Assembly: GCA_944320495.1 (NCBI GenBank)
Contig: CALUHR010000013.1
Location: forward strand, 1-64,000
Reading direction: 5' to 3'
DNA: 64,000 nt
Source: Candidatus Methanomethylophilaceae archaeon
Lineage (GTDB): Archaea > Thermoplasmatota > Thermoplasmata > Methanomassiliicoccales > Methanomethylophilaceae
How positions within the stretch are numbered: the stretch's first letter is position 1; each line of letters starts with the position of its first letter. A model generated the notes under the pieces. The model was not told the origin of the DNA and searched no databases. It saw only the letters and a program-made list of their open reading frames with translations. A program made the translations under genes and the position numbers. Positions 52,200-60,431 of this stretch are shown here, one piece after another.

Positions 52200-52421
52200 A
52201 TGGCCAAGACAACGATCAAGATCGAGGGAATGATGTGCGAGGGCTGCGTGAAGAGCGTCAGAGAGTCCCTCGAGAAGGTGCCCGGCGTCAAGAGCGTCGA
52301 TGTCAACCTGAAGAAGGGCACGGCCGTTGTCCAACAGGACGGCGTGGCCGACGAGGCCCTGATCAAGGCGGTCGTCGACGCGGGCTTCCGCGGAACCGTT
52401 AAGCACGGGCTCTTCCGATGA
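52200..52421 (+). CDS. copZ: Heavy-metal-associated domain protein, copper chaperone-like
   Basis: A 73-residue HMA (ferredoxin-like) domain. The metal site is GMMCEGC near residues 10-16, and the fold is complete ([31 protein letters not shown]). It would carry Cu(I) to the ATPase encoded directly downstream with ATGA overlap. ATG 52200 follows GTGA. Confidence 0.88.
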   Translation: MAKTTIKIEGMMCEGCVKSVRESLEKVPGVKSVDVNLKKGTAVVQQDGVADEALIKAVVDAGFRGTVKHGLFR

Positions 52422-54637
52422 GGACCCGCATATTCCGCGTGGGCGGCATGACATGCGCCGCCTGCGCCAACCGCATCAACACGGCAGTGGAGGCGCTCGA
52501 CGGCGTCCAATCGTGCAACGCCAACATAGGCAACAACACGGCCACCGTGGTATACGACGACTCCGCCATCACAGAGGATACGATTGCGCAGGCCATCATC
52601 GGGGCCGGGTACCAGGTCATCAGCGACGACCGTACCGAAGCCGACAAAGCCGAGCTCAGGGACCTGGCGGTCCGCAGGCGCGACCTGGTACTTGCGATAG
52701 CGTTCGCCGTCCCACTTAGCGTGGTGGCCATGGGCCACATGTTCGGCCTGGACATCGGATTGGAGCCCCTGGCCCTCTGCGCCCTGCAGATCATCCTTCT
52801 GATACCGATACTCTATGCCGGCAGGCGCTTCTTCAGGAAGGGCTACCCGGCGCTCCTCTCCAAGAGCCCCACGATGGACTCGCTCGTATCACTCGGATGC
52901 ACGGCGTCCGTGCTGATGGGGCTCTGGTCCACCTACGAGGTCTGGAACGGGGATGCGTCGGCGGTCCACTCGCTGAGCTTCGACTCTGCGGGCATGATTC
53001 TGGCGCTGGTCAGCATCGGGAAGTACCTGGAGGCGCGCTCCAAGTACAGGACCAACGACTCGCTGAGGAAGCTCCTGGAGATGGCCCCCGACGAGGCCAC
53101 CGTCATCCGCGACGGTACCGAGTCCAGGATACCGTCGTCCGAGCTCGCGATGGGCGACATCGTCCTTATAAGACCAGGCGAAAGGGTGCCGACCGACGCC
53201 ACCGTCATCGATGGGCAGTCGTCCGTCAACGAATCCATGCTCACGGGCGAGAGCATCCCCGTGACCAAGGGCCCCGGCGATATCGTCTACGGGGCGACCG
53301 TGAACGGATCCGGAAGCCTGAGGGCGAAGGTGGAGAGGATCGGCGAGGACACCGTCCTGTTCCAGATAGCCCGCATGATGGAGATGGCCCAGGGGACCAA
53401 GGCTCCCGTGGCCAACATAGCCGACCGCGTGGCCGCCGTGTTCGTGCCGGCGGTCATCGTCATAGCCGCCCTCGCCTGCATCGGTTGGCTGCTGGCCGGC
53501 AGGGGCCCGGAGTTCTCACTCACGATCGCCGTGTCCGTCCTCGTCATCTCGTGCCCGTGCGCCCTCGGCCTGGCCACACCGCTGGCGATAGTCGTCGGCA
53601 CGGGATTGGGGTCCAGGCATGGGATACTCTACAAGACTGCGGCCGCCCTGGAATCCGCCGCCAGGATCGACACCGTCATCCTGGACAAGACGGGTACATG
53701 CACCGTCGGCCGCCCGGAGGTCGTGGAGGTCAGCACATCCATGGACGCGGCGAGGTTCGTGTCCATCGTCGCAGCGGCTGAGACGGACTCGGAGCATCCG
53801 CTCGGAGAGGCCGTGGTGGCATATGCCGCATCAAAGGACATCGCGGTGCCGGAGCACGCCGGGTTCGAGAGCGTCACCGGAGGCGGGGTCAGATGCACCG
53901 TGGACGGGTCCAGGGTCCTCGTCGGGAGCGCGTCCTTCCTCTCGGAGGAGGGCGTGGACATCCCCGAAGGCGCTGACGCCGGAGCATCCGAGGGGCGCAC
54001 CTGCATCCTGGCGGCTATCGACGGCGAATATCGCGGGACCATCTCCATCATGGACCCGGCAAGGGAGGAGAGCCCCTCGGCCGTGGCGGCGCTCAAGGCC
54101 GACGGCATCCGCGTGATGATGGTCACCGGGGACCGCAGGAGCACAGCCGAGCACATCGCCGGCGAGCTAGGCATCGACGATGTCAGGGCGGAGACGAGGC
54201 CCGGCGACAAGCTGGAGATAGTCAAGGAGCTCCAGGTCGCCCAGCGCAGGGTCGCCATGACCGGAGACGGGATCAACGACGCGCCGGCGCTCACCCAGTC
54301 TGACCTGGGCATCGCCGTCGGTTCCGGGACGGACATAGCCATGGAGTCGGCGGACGTCATTCTGATGAACGACGACCTCCGCAGCGTCCCGGCCTCGCTG
54401 GAGATCGGCCGCGCCACTCTTCGCAACATCAAGCAGAACCTGTTCTTCGCATTCTGCTACAACGCGGTGTGCATCCCGATAGCCGCCGGCCTACCGGTCC
54501 TCCTAGGCTACGACGGACTCGTGGACCAGATGCCGATGATATCGGCGGCGGCCATGTCGCTGTCCTCGATATCCGTCGTCACGAACGCCATGAGGCTCAG
54601 GGGCTTCAGGCCCGCCGCCCTAGACGGGCGGAGGTGA
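52418..54637 (+). CDS. copA: Copper-exporting P1B-type ATPase
   Basis: A 739-residue P-type ATPase. N-terminal HMA domain with GMTCAAC at residues 10-16; about eight membrane helices; TGES loop (MLTGESIPV) near 276; the ion-channel CPC motif ([13 protein letters not shown]) near 377; phosphorylation loop DKTGTCTVG near 422; [10 protein letters not shown] near 615. The Cys-Pro-Cys motif and CxxC indicate Cu+ (or Ag+) efflux. It forms an operon with copZ. Ends in convergent overlap (32 nt) with the PP-loop gene. Confidence 0.95.
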   Translation: MRTRIFRVGGMTCAACANRINTAVEALDGVQSCNANIGNNTATVVYDDSAITEDTIAQAIIGAGYQVISDDRTEADKAELRDLAVRRRDLVLAIAFAVPLSVVAMGHMFGLDIGLEPLALCALQIILLIPILYAGRRFFRKGYPALLSKSPTMDSLVSLGCTASVLMGLWSTYEVWNGDASAVHSLSFDSAGMILALVSIGKYLEARSKYRTNDSLRKLLEMAPDEATVIRDGTESRIPSSELAMGDIVLIRPGERVPTDATVIDGQSSVNESMLTGESIPVTKGPGDIVYGATVNGSGSLRAKVERIGEDTVLFQIARMMEMAQGTKAPVANIADRVAAVFVPAVIVIAALACIGWLLAGRGPEFSLTIAVSVLVISCPCALGLATPLAIVVGTGLGSRHGILYKTAAALESAARIDTVILDKTGTCTVGRPEVVEVSTSMDAARFVSIVAAAETDSEHPLGEAVVAYAASKDIAVPEHAGFESVTGGGVRCTVDGSRVLVGSASFLSEEGVDIPEGADAGASEGRTCILAAIDGEYRGTISIMDPAREESPSAVAALKADGIRVMMVTGDRRSTAEHIAGELGIDDVRAETRPGDKLEIVKELQVAQRRVAMTGDGINDAPALTQSDLGIAVGSGTDIAMESADVILMNDDLRSVPASLEIGRATLRNIKQNLFFAFCYNAVCIPIAAGLPVLLGYDGLVDQMPMISAAAMSLSSISVVTNAMRLRGFRPAALDGRR

Positions 54638-55280
54638 CCCTGAGCGTCCCCCCGGAGCGGGACCATTCCCGCTCGGTCGAAACGATTTCCACCGGAGACC
54701 TGTGGAGCGGCGAGTCCAGCGTCATGGACTCGTACTCCCCTCCCTCCCCGACGATGCTTATGCCCGTCCTGGCGCGGATGGCCTTCAGCTCCTCCACGGC
54801 CTCGCGGTCCAGCTCCCTGCCCAGCCACTCCGGGCCGAGCCCCTCCGCGTAGCATCCGACGATGACCGCACGTATGCCCGAGTCGAGGAACCTCTCCATC
54901 ACGAGGTCTTGGTCCTTGCGCCACAGGGGCGTGACCAGCCTGAGGCCCAGGTCCCCGCAGACCATCCCCATACGGTCCCACTGGTAGTCGGACCAGATGG
55001 CCCCGGAGACCACGCCGTCGACGTCCAGACCCTCCAGCGCGCAGCGCAGGCCCTCCATGTCGCCCTCCTCGGTGCCCGAACTGGTGGATGTGACCAGCTC
55101 CTTGCCCATGGCCTCCGCCATGAGCGGGACGACGGACAGGTTCGGCGTGTGGAAGATCCACGAGTCGCTCGCCTCCGGCACCACGTTGACCAGGTACGGG
55201 ACCTCGTGCCCCATCTGCTCGGCCAGATACAGGGAGAATGTGGAATCCTTGCCACCGGAGTACAGAGAAGCCAGCCTCAT
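54606..55280 (-). CDS. PP-loop ATPase, diphthine-ammonia ligase (Dph6) like
   Basis: A 224-residue ATP_bind_4 (COG2102) protein. The PP-loop is [10 protein letters not shown] at residues 5-14; [16 protein letters not shown] near 95 and [14 protein letters not shown] near 180 are the Dph6 signatures. It probably amidates diphthine on EF-2, the last diphthamide step. ATG 55280 ([13 protein letters not shown]) is the family start; an ATG 13 codons upstream adds unrelated residues. Confidence 0.88.
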   Translation of the reverse strand: MRLASLYSGGKDSTFSLYLAEQMGHEVPYLVNVVPEASDSWIFHTPNLSVVPLMAEAMGKELVTSTSSGTEEGDMEGLRCALEGLDVDGVVSGAIWSDYQWDRMGMVCGDLGLRLVTPLWRKDQDLVMERFLDSGIRAVIVGCYAEGLGPEWLGRELDREAVEELKAIRARTGISIVGEGGEYESMTLDSPLHRSPVEIVSTEREWSRSGGTLRVTSARLGRRA

Positions 55281-55364
55281 GACAGCAGGAATGGGCACCT
55301 GGGATTTAACAGAACCCAAAGGCTAAAAGCACCGGACCCATCGGAGGTCCAGGTTGTGACAGCC

Positions 55365-56069
55365 ATGCCTCTCGAAGCAGCGGAGATGAAGAGGATCGCG
55401 GCCGAGGCCGCGGTCGATGCGTACGTCAAGGACGGAATGAACGTCGGTCTCGGGACCGGCTCCACCGCGTACTACGCCATCCGCAGGATTGGACAGCTCG
55501 TCACGGAGAACGGATACAGGCTCACCTGCGCCGCCACATCTATTCAGAGCGAGGAGATCGCGAAGGGGTTCGGCATCGAGGTCGTGGACATCGACTCCGT
55601 GGGAAAGCTCGACGTCACCATCGACGGCGCCGACGAGATTGACCCCAAGCTCAACCTCATCAAGGGCCTCGGGGGCGCCCTCCTCAGGGAGAAGATCGTC
55701 GCCGCTGCCACCGTCAGGGAGATAATCGTGGCCGACGACTCCAAGCTCGTCGAGAAGCTGGGGACCAAGGCCCCGCTCCCGGTGGAGGTCCTGAAGTTCG
55801 GGCACGAGCACACCAGCTTCGCCCTCAAGAGGCAGGGCTGCGAGCCCGTACTCCGCATGAGGGACGGCGAGCCCTTCGTGACCGACGGGGGGAACTACAT
55901 CTACGACTGCAGGTTCCCCAACGGCATAGACAACCCGTACTTCATCGAGTCCAGGATCGACGTCATCCCCGGCGTCGTCGAGAACGGCCTGTTCCTCAAC
56001 ACCGCATTCGACACCGTCGTCTGCGACCCCGAGGGCAACGTCTCCAAGGCGTCCGAGAGGGAAGCCTGA
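55365..56069 (+). CDS. rpiA: Ribose-5-phosphate isomerase A
   Basis: A 234-residue isomerase interconverting ribose-5-P and ribulose-5-P. Motifs: NVGLGTGSTAYYAI near residue 27, DVTIDGADEIDP near 84, KGLGGALLREKI near 99 with catalytic Glu nearby, and VTDGGNYIYDC near 170. In a methanogen it supports nucleotide synthesis. ATG 55365 is chosen; GTG 55356 is the alternative. Confidence 0.94.
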   Translation: MPLEAAEMKRIAAEAAVDAYVKDGMNVGLGTGSTAYYAIRRIGQLVTENGYRLTCAATSIQSEEIAKGFGIEVVDIDSVGKLDVTIDGADEIDPKLNLIKGLGGALLREKIVAAATVREIIVADDSKLVEKLGTKAPLPVEVLKFGHEHTSFALKRQGCEPVLRMRDGEPFVTDGGNYIYDCRFPNGIDNPYFIESRIDVIPGVVENGLFLNTAFDTVVCDPEGNVSKASEREA

Positions 56070-56081
56070 TTCCTGTCACTA

Positions 56082-56097
56082 CTATACGCGCGTATAG
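56082..56097. repeat. Perfect 16-bp palindrome between rpiA and rpl44e
   Basis: CTATACGCGCGTATAG is fully self-complementary. An outer inverted repeat GGGGTCC (56100-56106) / GGACCCC (56133-56139) follows and encloses the rpl44e TATA box. Either a terminator for rpiA or an operator of the ribosomal operon. Confidence 0.85.
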
Positions 56098-56124
56098 GAG
56101 GGGTCCCCCGGCCAGATAATTAGC

Positions 56125-56133
56125 CTTATATAG
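56125..56133 (+). promoter_or_regulatory. TATA box of the rpl44e operon
   Basis: CTTATATAG, about 50 nt upstream of the L44e ATG. Confidence 0.5.
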
Positions 56134-56179
56134 GACCCCCCTATTAGCACCTCCCCGTTCACATTCTAGGTGATTCACA

Positions 56180-56458
56180 ATGAAGATGCCCAGGACTGTC
56201 AAGAGATACTGTCCCTACTGCCAGGCCCACACCGAGCAGGAAGTGGAGAGGGTCAAGAAGAAGAAAGCCAGCGAGCTCAAGTGGGGTCAGAGGAGATTCA
56301 GAAAGGTCACCGCCGGATACGGTGGTTTCCCCAGGCCCAAGCCCGAGGGAAGGGAGAAGCCGACCAAGAGGATCAACCTCAGGTACAGGTGCACCCAGTG
56401 CAAGAAGGCCAACATCTCCCCCTGCATCCGCGCGAAGAAGTTCGAGCTCACGGAGTGA
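56180..56458 (+). CDS. rpl44e: Large ribosomal subunit protein eL42 (L44e)
   Basis: A 92-residue zinc-ribbon r-protein: [19 protein letters not shown] with the first CxxC near residue 11, and [20 protein letters not shown] with the second near 73. It sits at the E site. First gene of an operon with S27e, aIF2alpha and Nop10, a conserved archaeal order. Confidence 0.97.
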   Translation: MKMPRTVKRYCPYCQAHTEQEVERVKKKKASELKWGQRRFRKVTAGYGGFPRPKPEGREKPTKRINLRYRCTQCKKANISPCIRAKKFELTE

Positions 56459-56463
56459 TCCAG

Positions 56464-56631
56464 ATGACTGGAGATTTCATCAAGGTCAAGTGCCCCGACT
56501 GCGAGGCTGAGCAGATCGTTTTCAGAAAGGCCGCCACCAAGGTGACCTGCCACGTCTGCGGTTCCACGCTCGTCGTCCCCAAGGGCGGCGTCGGCGACAT
56601 CAAGGGCGAGATCCTCGAGGTAGTCGGCTGA
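56464..56631 (+). CDS. rps27e: Small ribosomal subunit protein eS27
   Basis: A 55-residue zinc protein: [11 protein letters not shown] near residue 10 and [14 protein letters not shown] near residue 29. Its TGA overlaps the aIF2alpha ATG as an intact TGATG, a useful contrast to the altered junctions elsewhere in this window. Confidence 0.96.
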   Translation: MTGDFIKVKCPDCEAEQIVFRKAATKVTCHVCGSTLVVPKGGVGDIKGEILEVVG

Positions 56632-57413
56632 TGGCAAGGGTCAGAGGCTTCCCGGAGAACGGCGAGCTCGTCGTGTGCACCGTCAAGAGCGTCAAGAATT
56701 TCGGCGCTTTCGTCTCACTCGACGAGTACGACGACAAGGAGGGATTCGTCCACGTCCGGGACGTCGCCACTGGCTGGGTAAAGTACATCAGGGACTACGT
56801 AAGGGAAGGTCAGAAGGTCGTCTGCAAGGTCCTGGGCGTGGATTCCTCGAAGGGCCACATCGACCTTTCCCTGAAAGCGGTCAACGACCATCAGAAGAGA
56901 GAGAAGATCCAGCAGTGGAAGAACGAGAAGAAGGCCGAGAAGCTGGTGGAGATCGTCGCCGAGAGGATGAAGATCTCCATCGACAAGGCCTACGACCTGT
57001 TCGGGAACGAGCTGCTGGAGGACTACGAGTCCCTCTATGATGCCTTCGAGTCCGCCGTCGCGGACACCGAGGCCTTCCTGGAGGACTACGAGGGCGCGTG
57101 GATCGACACATTCCTGGAGGTTGCCAGGGAGAACGTCGCCCCTCCGTCCGTCCAGATCGACGGCATCCTCGAGATGACCTCCTACGCCCCCAACGGCATG
57201 GAGCTCGTCCGCGACGCCCTGCTCAAGGGCATCGAGGCCGCCGACGGAGCCGACGTGGAGATCACCTGCGTCGGATGCCCCAGATACAGGGTCCTGGTCA
57301 GGGCCCCCGAGTACAAGGAGGCCGAGGAGGTCCTCAGGGACGTCTCCAACGCCGCCATCGGCGACCTGACCTCCAAAGGCGGCACCGCCGCCCTTAAGCG
57401 CGAGAGCAAATGA
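56631..57413 (+). CDS. Translation initiation factor 2 subunit alpha
   Basis: A 260-residue aIF2 alpha: N-terminal S1 domain (GELVVCTVKSVKNFGAFVSL, residues 11-30), the HVRDVATGWVKYIRDYV region near 40-56, helical middle domain, and C-terminal alpha/beta domain contacting the gamma subunit. It helps bring Met-tRNAi to the 30S subunit. ATGA overlap with nop10. Confidence 0.96.
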   Translation: MARVRGFPENGELVVCTVKSVKNFGAFVSLDEYDDKEGFVHVRDVATGWVKYIRDYVREGQKVVCKVLGVDSSKGHIDLSLKAVNDHQKREKIQQWKNEKKAEKLVEIVAERMKISIDKAYDLFGNELLEDYESLYDAFESAVADTEAFLEDYEGAWIDTFLEVARENVAPPSVQIDGILEMTSYAPNGMELVRDALLKGIEAADGADVEITCVGCPRYRVLVRAPEYKEAEEVLRDVSNAAIGDLTSKGGTAALKRESK

Positions 57414-57580
57414 GCTCACGCATGAGGCGCTGCGCATCATGCGGGCGCTATTCTCTTGAGGCGGTCTGCCCCGCATGCGGGGCGGCCACCTCCTGTCCGA
57501 TCCCACCTAAGTATTCTCCAGACGACCGTCTCGGCAAGTACCGCCGCCAGCAGGTCATCGAGTCATGGAAGAGGGAGCGA
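57410..57580 (+). CDS. nop10: Ribosome biogenesis protein Nop10
   Basis: A small H/ACA RNP protein that stabilises Cbf5. CASCGRYSLEAVCPACG near residue 8 is the zinc ribbon; PPKYSPDDRLGKYRRQ near 32 is the linker that binds Cbf5. Archaeal Nop10 is about 55-60 residues and the homology ends at SWKRE, after 56 residues. The following codon, CGA at 57578-57580, occupies the place of a stop. The frame otherwise stays open to 58411 without any homology. The same six bases CGATCG also encode CGA in the frame of the convergent gene. Confidence 0.88.
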
Positions 57581-58141
57581 TCGCTCCCTGTCGTCGTACA
57601 TCACCCTGTACTCCGAAGAGGTGTACAGCGGCGAGAACCAGGCGTACTTGAACCAGCTCCACAGGGACAGCTCGTCCTCCATCATGGGCATGTAGTACCT
57701 GCGTATGGGCGCCCAGAACATCACGGCGATCACGGCGAGAGCGAAGGGCGTCACCAGAAACGGGTTCATGACCACCAGCGACGAGGCCGAGAGCGGATCG
57801 TTCCCGTACCAGGCGATCAGATTGAAGATCACCAGGAGCATCGCGGCGCGTACCGCCTTCTTCCACGCCTTCGGCCTGCGGGACGACACGACGAGCAGGG
57901 AATCCATCGTCACGAGCATCATCGCCATGTCCACCAGGAAGGTGGCGATCGACACGAACTGGTTTCCATAGCCCTCGTTCATGCCCATCGCAAGGACGGC
58001 CAGCTTGGTCAGGTAGATGGCGACGATGATGACAAGGAAAGACTGCGCCACCTTGAGGACGAACGGACGCGCTCCCCTGTGGAAGAGCCCCTCCGCCGTC
58101 TCGGACGGCGACCAGCTCGAATCCTCCCGGAATCTGGGCAT
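57563..58141 (-). CDS. Multi-pass membrane protein, unknown
   Basis: A 192-residue protein with about four hydrophobic segments (VLKVAQSFLVIIVAIYL, FLVDMAMMLVTMDSLLVV, AAMLLVIFNLIAWYG, FLVTPFALAVIAVMFW). I do not recognise the family. The C-terminal DDRE is followed by CGA (57583-57581), then SLPLP and TGA; a stop at the CGA would end the convergent genes within the same six bases. Divergent from the next membrane protein, from which it is 44 nt away. Confidence 0.65.
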   Translation of the reverse strand: MPRFREDSSWSPSETAEGLFHRGARPFVLKVAQSFLVIIVAIYLTKLAVLAMGMNEGYGNQFVSIATFLVDMAMMLVTMDSLLVVSSRRPKAWKKAVRAAMLLVIFNLIAWYGNDPLSASSLVVMNPFLVTPFALAVIAVMFWAPIRRYYMPMMEDELSLWSWFKYAWFSPLYTSSEYRVMYDDRERSLPLP

Positions 58142-58185
58142 GTCCGAGGGTATCGGTTTTCTATGGTTAATCGTTTCCAGGACCC

Positions 58186-59085
58186 ATGGAGAGGAACCAA
58201 TGGGCCGACAGGTTCACCGACAACGTGGTCAGACGCACCGAACGCGACAGCGGCACGAGCGTCTACGTCGTGTTCCTCCTCCTGTGCATCCCGATGTTCC
58301 TGGCCATCGTCTTCAGCGTCTTCGTGGTGGAGACCAACCAGGACATATTCGATTCGACGGGCATCATCGAGATCGCGTTCTCGACCATCTTCATCGGCGA
58401 ATGCTGCATAGCCGGGTTCCTGCTCTATTCGTACACCCGCACGGACCACGGCCATCAGGCCAGGGACGTGGAGTGGATGGACGCCCTCATCGGATATGTC
58501 GGATCCAAAGGAGGGGACACCTCGGACATGGAGAGAATCAGGAAGAGCGTCCGCACCTCCGGGTGGAGCGCGAAGAAGACGTTCTCCGGCGCAATGCTCC
58601 TGGTGGACCTGGTCATCCTGGCGGCCATCGGCATAGCCACGTTCCTGGACATCGGCATGCTCTCGGACAGGTCGTTCCAGATGCTGCTGGTCTGCTACGC
58701 CGTGCTGCTCATCCAGTTCGTGTTCACCGTTAGCACCACGGTCAGGTTCCCCTTCAGGCATGACAGGATCCAGTGCGAATTCACGGAGGCCCTCTCCGTA
58801 CAGCTGAGGGGAATCGGAATCCCGATGGAACCGATGCACCGCAGCGTCAGAAGGTCGTACCTGTTGATCCATATCCTGCTGTTCATCGTGACCCTCGGAC
58901 TCTACTCCTGCGTCCTGCTCCTGCTGACCTCGTACCTGACCAGCAGGCATATCAAGACCCAGTGGAAGTACGAACAGAGACTGGTGATGGAGATCATAAG
59001 CTTCGAGGGCGGCGTAGGCATCGAAGGGACCGGAAGCAACCAGCCGAAGAGCGCCGTTGCCAGGTTCCTCAAGAACCTCGTGTGA
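58186..59085 (+). CDS. Multi-pass membrane protein, unknown
   Basis: A 299-residue protein with five hydrophobic stretches (near residues 24-46, 63-85, 135-155, 163-185 and 226-250) and soluble segments containing DVEWMDALIGYVGSKGGD and RTSGWSAKKTFSG. No enzyme motif is recognised. The C-terminal 50 residues are cytoplasmic and basic. Its divergent neighbour is also an unrecognised membrane protein; shared control is plausible. Confidence 0.7.
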   Translation: MERNQWADRFTDNVVRRTERDSGTSVYVVFLLLCIPMFLAIVFSVFVVETNQDIFDSTGIIEIAFSTIFIGECCIAGFLLYSYTRTDHGHQARDVEWMDALIGYVGSKGGDTSDMERIRKSVRTSGWSAKKTFSGAMLLVDLVILAAIGIATFLDIGMLSDRSFQMLLVCYAVLLIQFVFTVSTTVRFPFRHDRIQCEFTEALSVQLRGIGIPMEPMHRSVRRSYLLIHILLFIVTLGLYSCVLLLLTSYLTSRHIKTQWKYEQRLVMEIISFEGGVGIEGTGSNQPKSAVARFLKNLV

Positions 59086-59148
59086 CGGTCACCGAAATCG
59101 GTTCTACGGTTTCGACGGTTTCCTCGAATGAAGATGAGGACAGATTAA

Positions 59149-59159
59149 CTTTAAATAAG
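59149..59159 (+). promoter_or_regulatory. TATA box of tRNA-Tyr
   Basis: CTTTAAATAAG, about 25-30 nt upstream of the tRNA 5' end. Confidence 0.6.
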
Positions 59160-59180
59160 AGGGCGGTATCCCAAAATCGT

Positions 59181-59289
59181 CCCCACCTAGCTCAGACTGG
59201 CTAGAGCGGCTGACTGTAGAGTGTCTTCGGAAGAAACCGATACAGCCGCTGAAATCAGCAGGTCCCCTGTTCAAATCAGGGGGTGGGGA
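59181..59289 (+). tRNA. tRNA-Tyr(GTA) with intron
   Basis: Acceptor CCCCACC pairs with GGTGGGG (59282-59288); anticodon stem GCTGA pairs with TCAGC (59255-59259); anticodon GTA at 59216-59218; T arm CCCTG-TTCAAAT-CAGGG. A 34-nt intron (about 59220-59253) sits at the canonical 37/38 site, removed by the archaeal bulge-helix-bulge endonuclease. Discriminator A is followed by an encoded CCA at 59290-59292. Confidence 0.93.
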
Positions 59290-59478
59290 CCATTTCTCAT
59301 CATCCCATCTTATGGCGATGGCCATCGTGTCATTCTACGATTGCCGTTTCGTCTCCGTCCCCGTTCTATTTAAAGATGCGTCCACCTCCGAATTCGGACA
59401 ACCCCTTCGAACCCTGGAAAACAAGATGTGATCGCGATTCCGCGATGAACTGACTGCCGATTCGCGCCTTTATTGATC

Positions 59479-59499
59479 GTATTTAAACAGTATTTAAAC
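59479..59499 (+). promoter_or_regulatory. Duplicated TATA-like element upstream of the DUF1508 gene
   Basis: GTATTTAAAC occurs twice (59479-59488 and 59490-59499), 36-56 nt upstream of the ATG at 59535. One or both copies can act as TATA box; the duplication may also be an operator. Confidence 0.5.
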
Positions 59500-59534
59500 G
59501 CCCATCGGACGATTCCTCATCCAAGGTGATTGGA

Positions 59535-59912
59535 ATGGGAAAGTTCGGCATCAAGCCCACCGCTGACGGCGGATACATGTTCAATCTGATAGCGAACAAC
59601 GGTCAGGTCATCTGCACCTCGCAGGTCTACAAGTCCTTGGCGACGTGCAAGGCAGGTGCCGAGAGCGTCCGCACCAACTGCGCCGTGGACGTCGAGGACC
59701 AGACCGTCGAGGGATACGAGCAGGTGAAGTGCCCCAAGTACGAGATGTACACCGACGTGGCCGGCAAGATCAGATTCAGGCTGAGGGCGAGCAACGGCGA
59801 GATCATAGCGGCATCCCAGGCGTACGCCGACAAGGCGTCCTGTCTGAAGGGCATAAGGAGCATCGGGGCACACGCACCGGATGCGGAGATCGTTGTGCAG
59901 GAGCTGGAGTGA
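59535..59912 (+). CDS. YegP-like protein with two DUF1508 repeats
   Basis: A 125-residue protein built of two similar halves: FGIKPTADGGYMFNLIANNGQVICTSQVYKS (residues 3-33, split here as GGYMFNLIANNGQVICTSQ) and YEMYTDVAGKIRFRLRASNGEIIAASQAY (residues about 69-97, split as IRFRLRASNGEIIAASQ). The NGxxI.xSQ.Y pattern is the DUF1508 signature. The function of this small domain is unknown; it has been linked to stress. ATG 59535 follows AGGTGAT at 4 nt, a good archaeal ribosome-binding site. Confidence 0.85.
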   Translation: MGKFGIKPTADGGYMFNLIANNGQVICTSQVYKSLATCKAGAESVRTNCAVDVEDQTVEGYEQVKCPKYEMYTDVAGKIRFRLRASNGEIIAASQAYADKASCLKGIRSIGAHAPDAEIVVQELE

Positions 59913-59916
59913 ACAT

Positions 59917-59939
59917 CGCGCCCGCCTGCGGGCGGGCGG
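59917..59939 (+). terminator. GC hairpin, copy 2 of a repeated element
   Basis: CGCCCGC (59919-59925) pairs with GCGGGCG (59928-59934), followed by GGCGGAAAA. The core and flank are identical to the element at 25705. It starts about 6 nt after the stop of the DUF1508 gene. Confidence 0.6.
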
Positions 59940-60006
59940 AAAACCATCCGATACGGCAGGAGGTCCATCTAATCGTTCTAAGCCCGCGTCCTGATTCCAT
60001 CCTCCG

Positions 60007-60250
60007 ATGGAGACCAGGAACCTCGTGACCATTGCATTGGTCGCCATCGTCGTGATCGCCGCACTGGCGGCAACGCACTTCCTCTCGGATGACAGAGGGA
60101 AGGGTGGACGCCGACGTGGACTGTGCCGTGTGGGAGGAGGCCCTCGAGGACGACCCAGACACCGGATACATCCTCTACGAGGGACTGGGGCCCCCGTTCA
60201 TCAACACCTCCAATCTTCTGCACGATTCCTGCATTTCCGTGTTGATGTGA
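60007..60250 (+). pseudogene. Frameshifted small secreted or anchored protein
   Basis: The N-terminus METRNLVTIALVAIVVIAAL is a clear signal/anchor helix, ending THFLSDD near residue 28. In that frame the rest is Arg-rich nonsense. Shifting one base near 60095-60104 yields a sensible acidic continuation (VDADVDCAVWEEALEDD, then YILYEGLGPPFINTS) and a TGA at 60248-60250. Either a broken gene or a sequencing indel; intact length would be about 80 residues. Family unrecognised. Confidence 0.6.
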
Positions 60251-60431
60251 CTCCGACTCTGTTGTACGTATAGTGAAGGCAGGAATCGAAGCGGGGAACA
60301 TCGACCAGACTCGATGAGGGACCACCGGATCAGGGTCTGACCGTCCGATGCCATGGTGCCAGACCCTCCGTAAACTACGAAGGGTTCCATAGGCACTTAT
60401 ATGGATAAAGTGTCCTCGTGTTAGTGGTTAT

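Noticed and set aside
57581-58411. Continuation of nop10 to a 333-residue protein
   Set aside because: Nothing after SWKRE resembles any protein, and the stretch is antisense to a membrane-protein gene.
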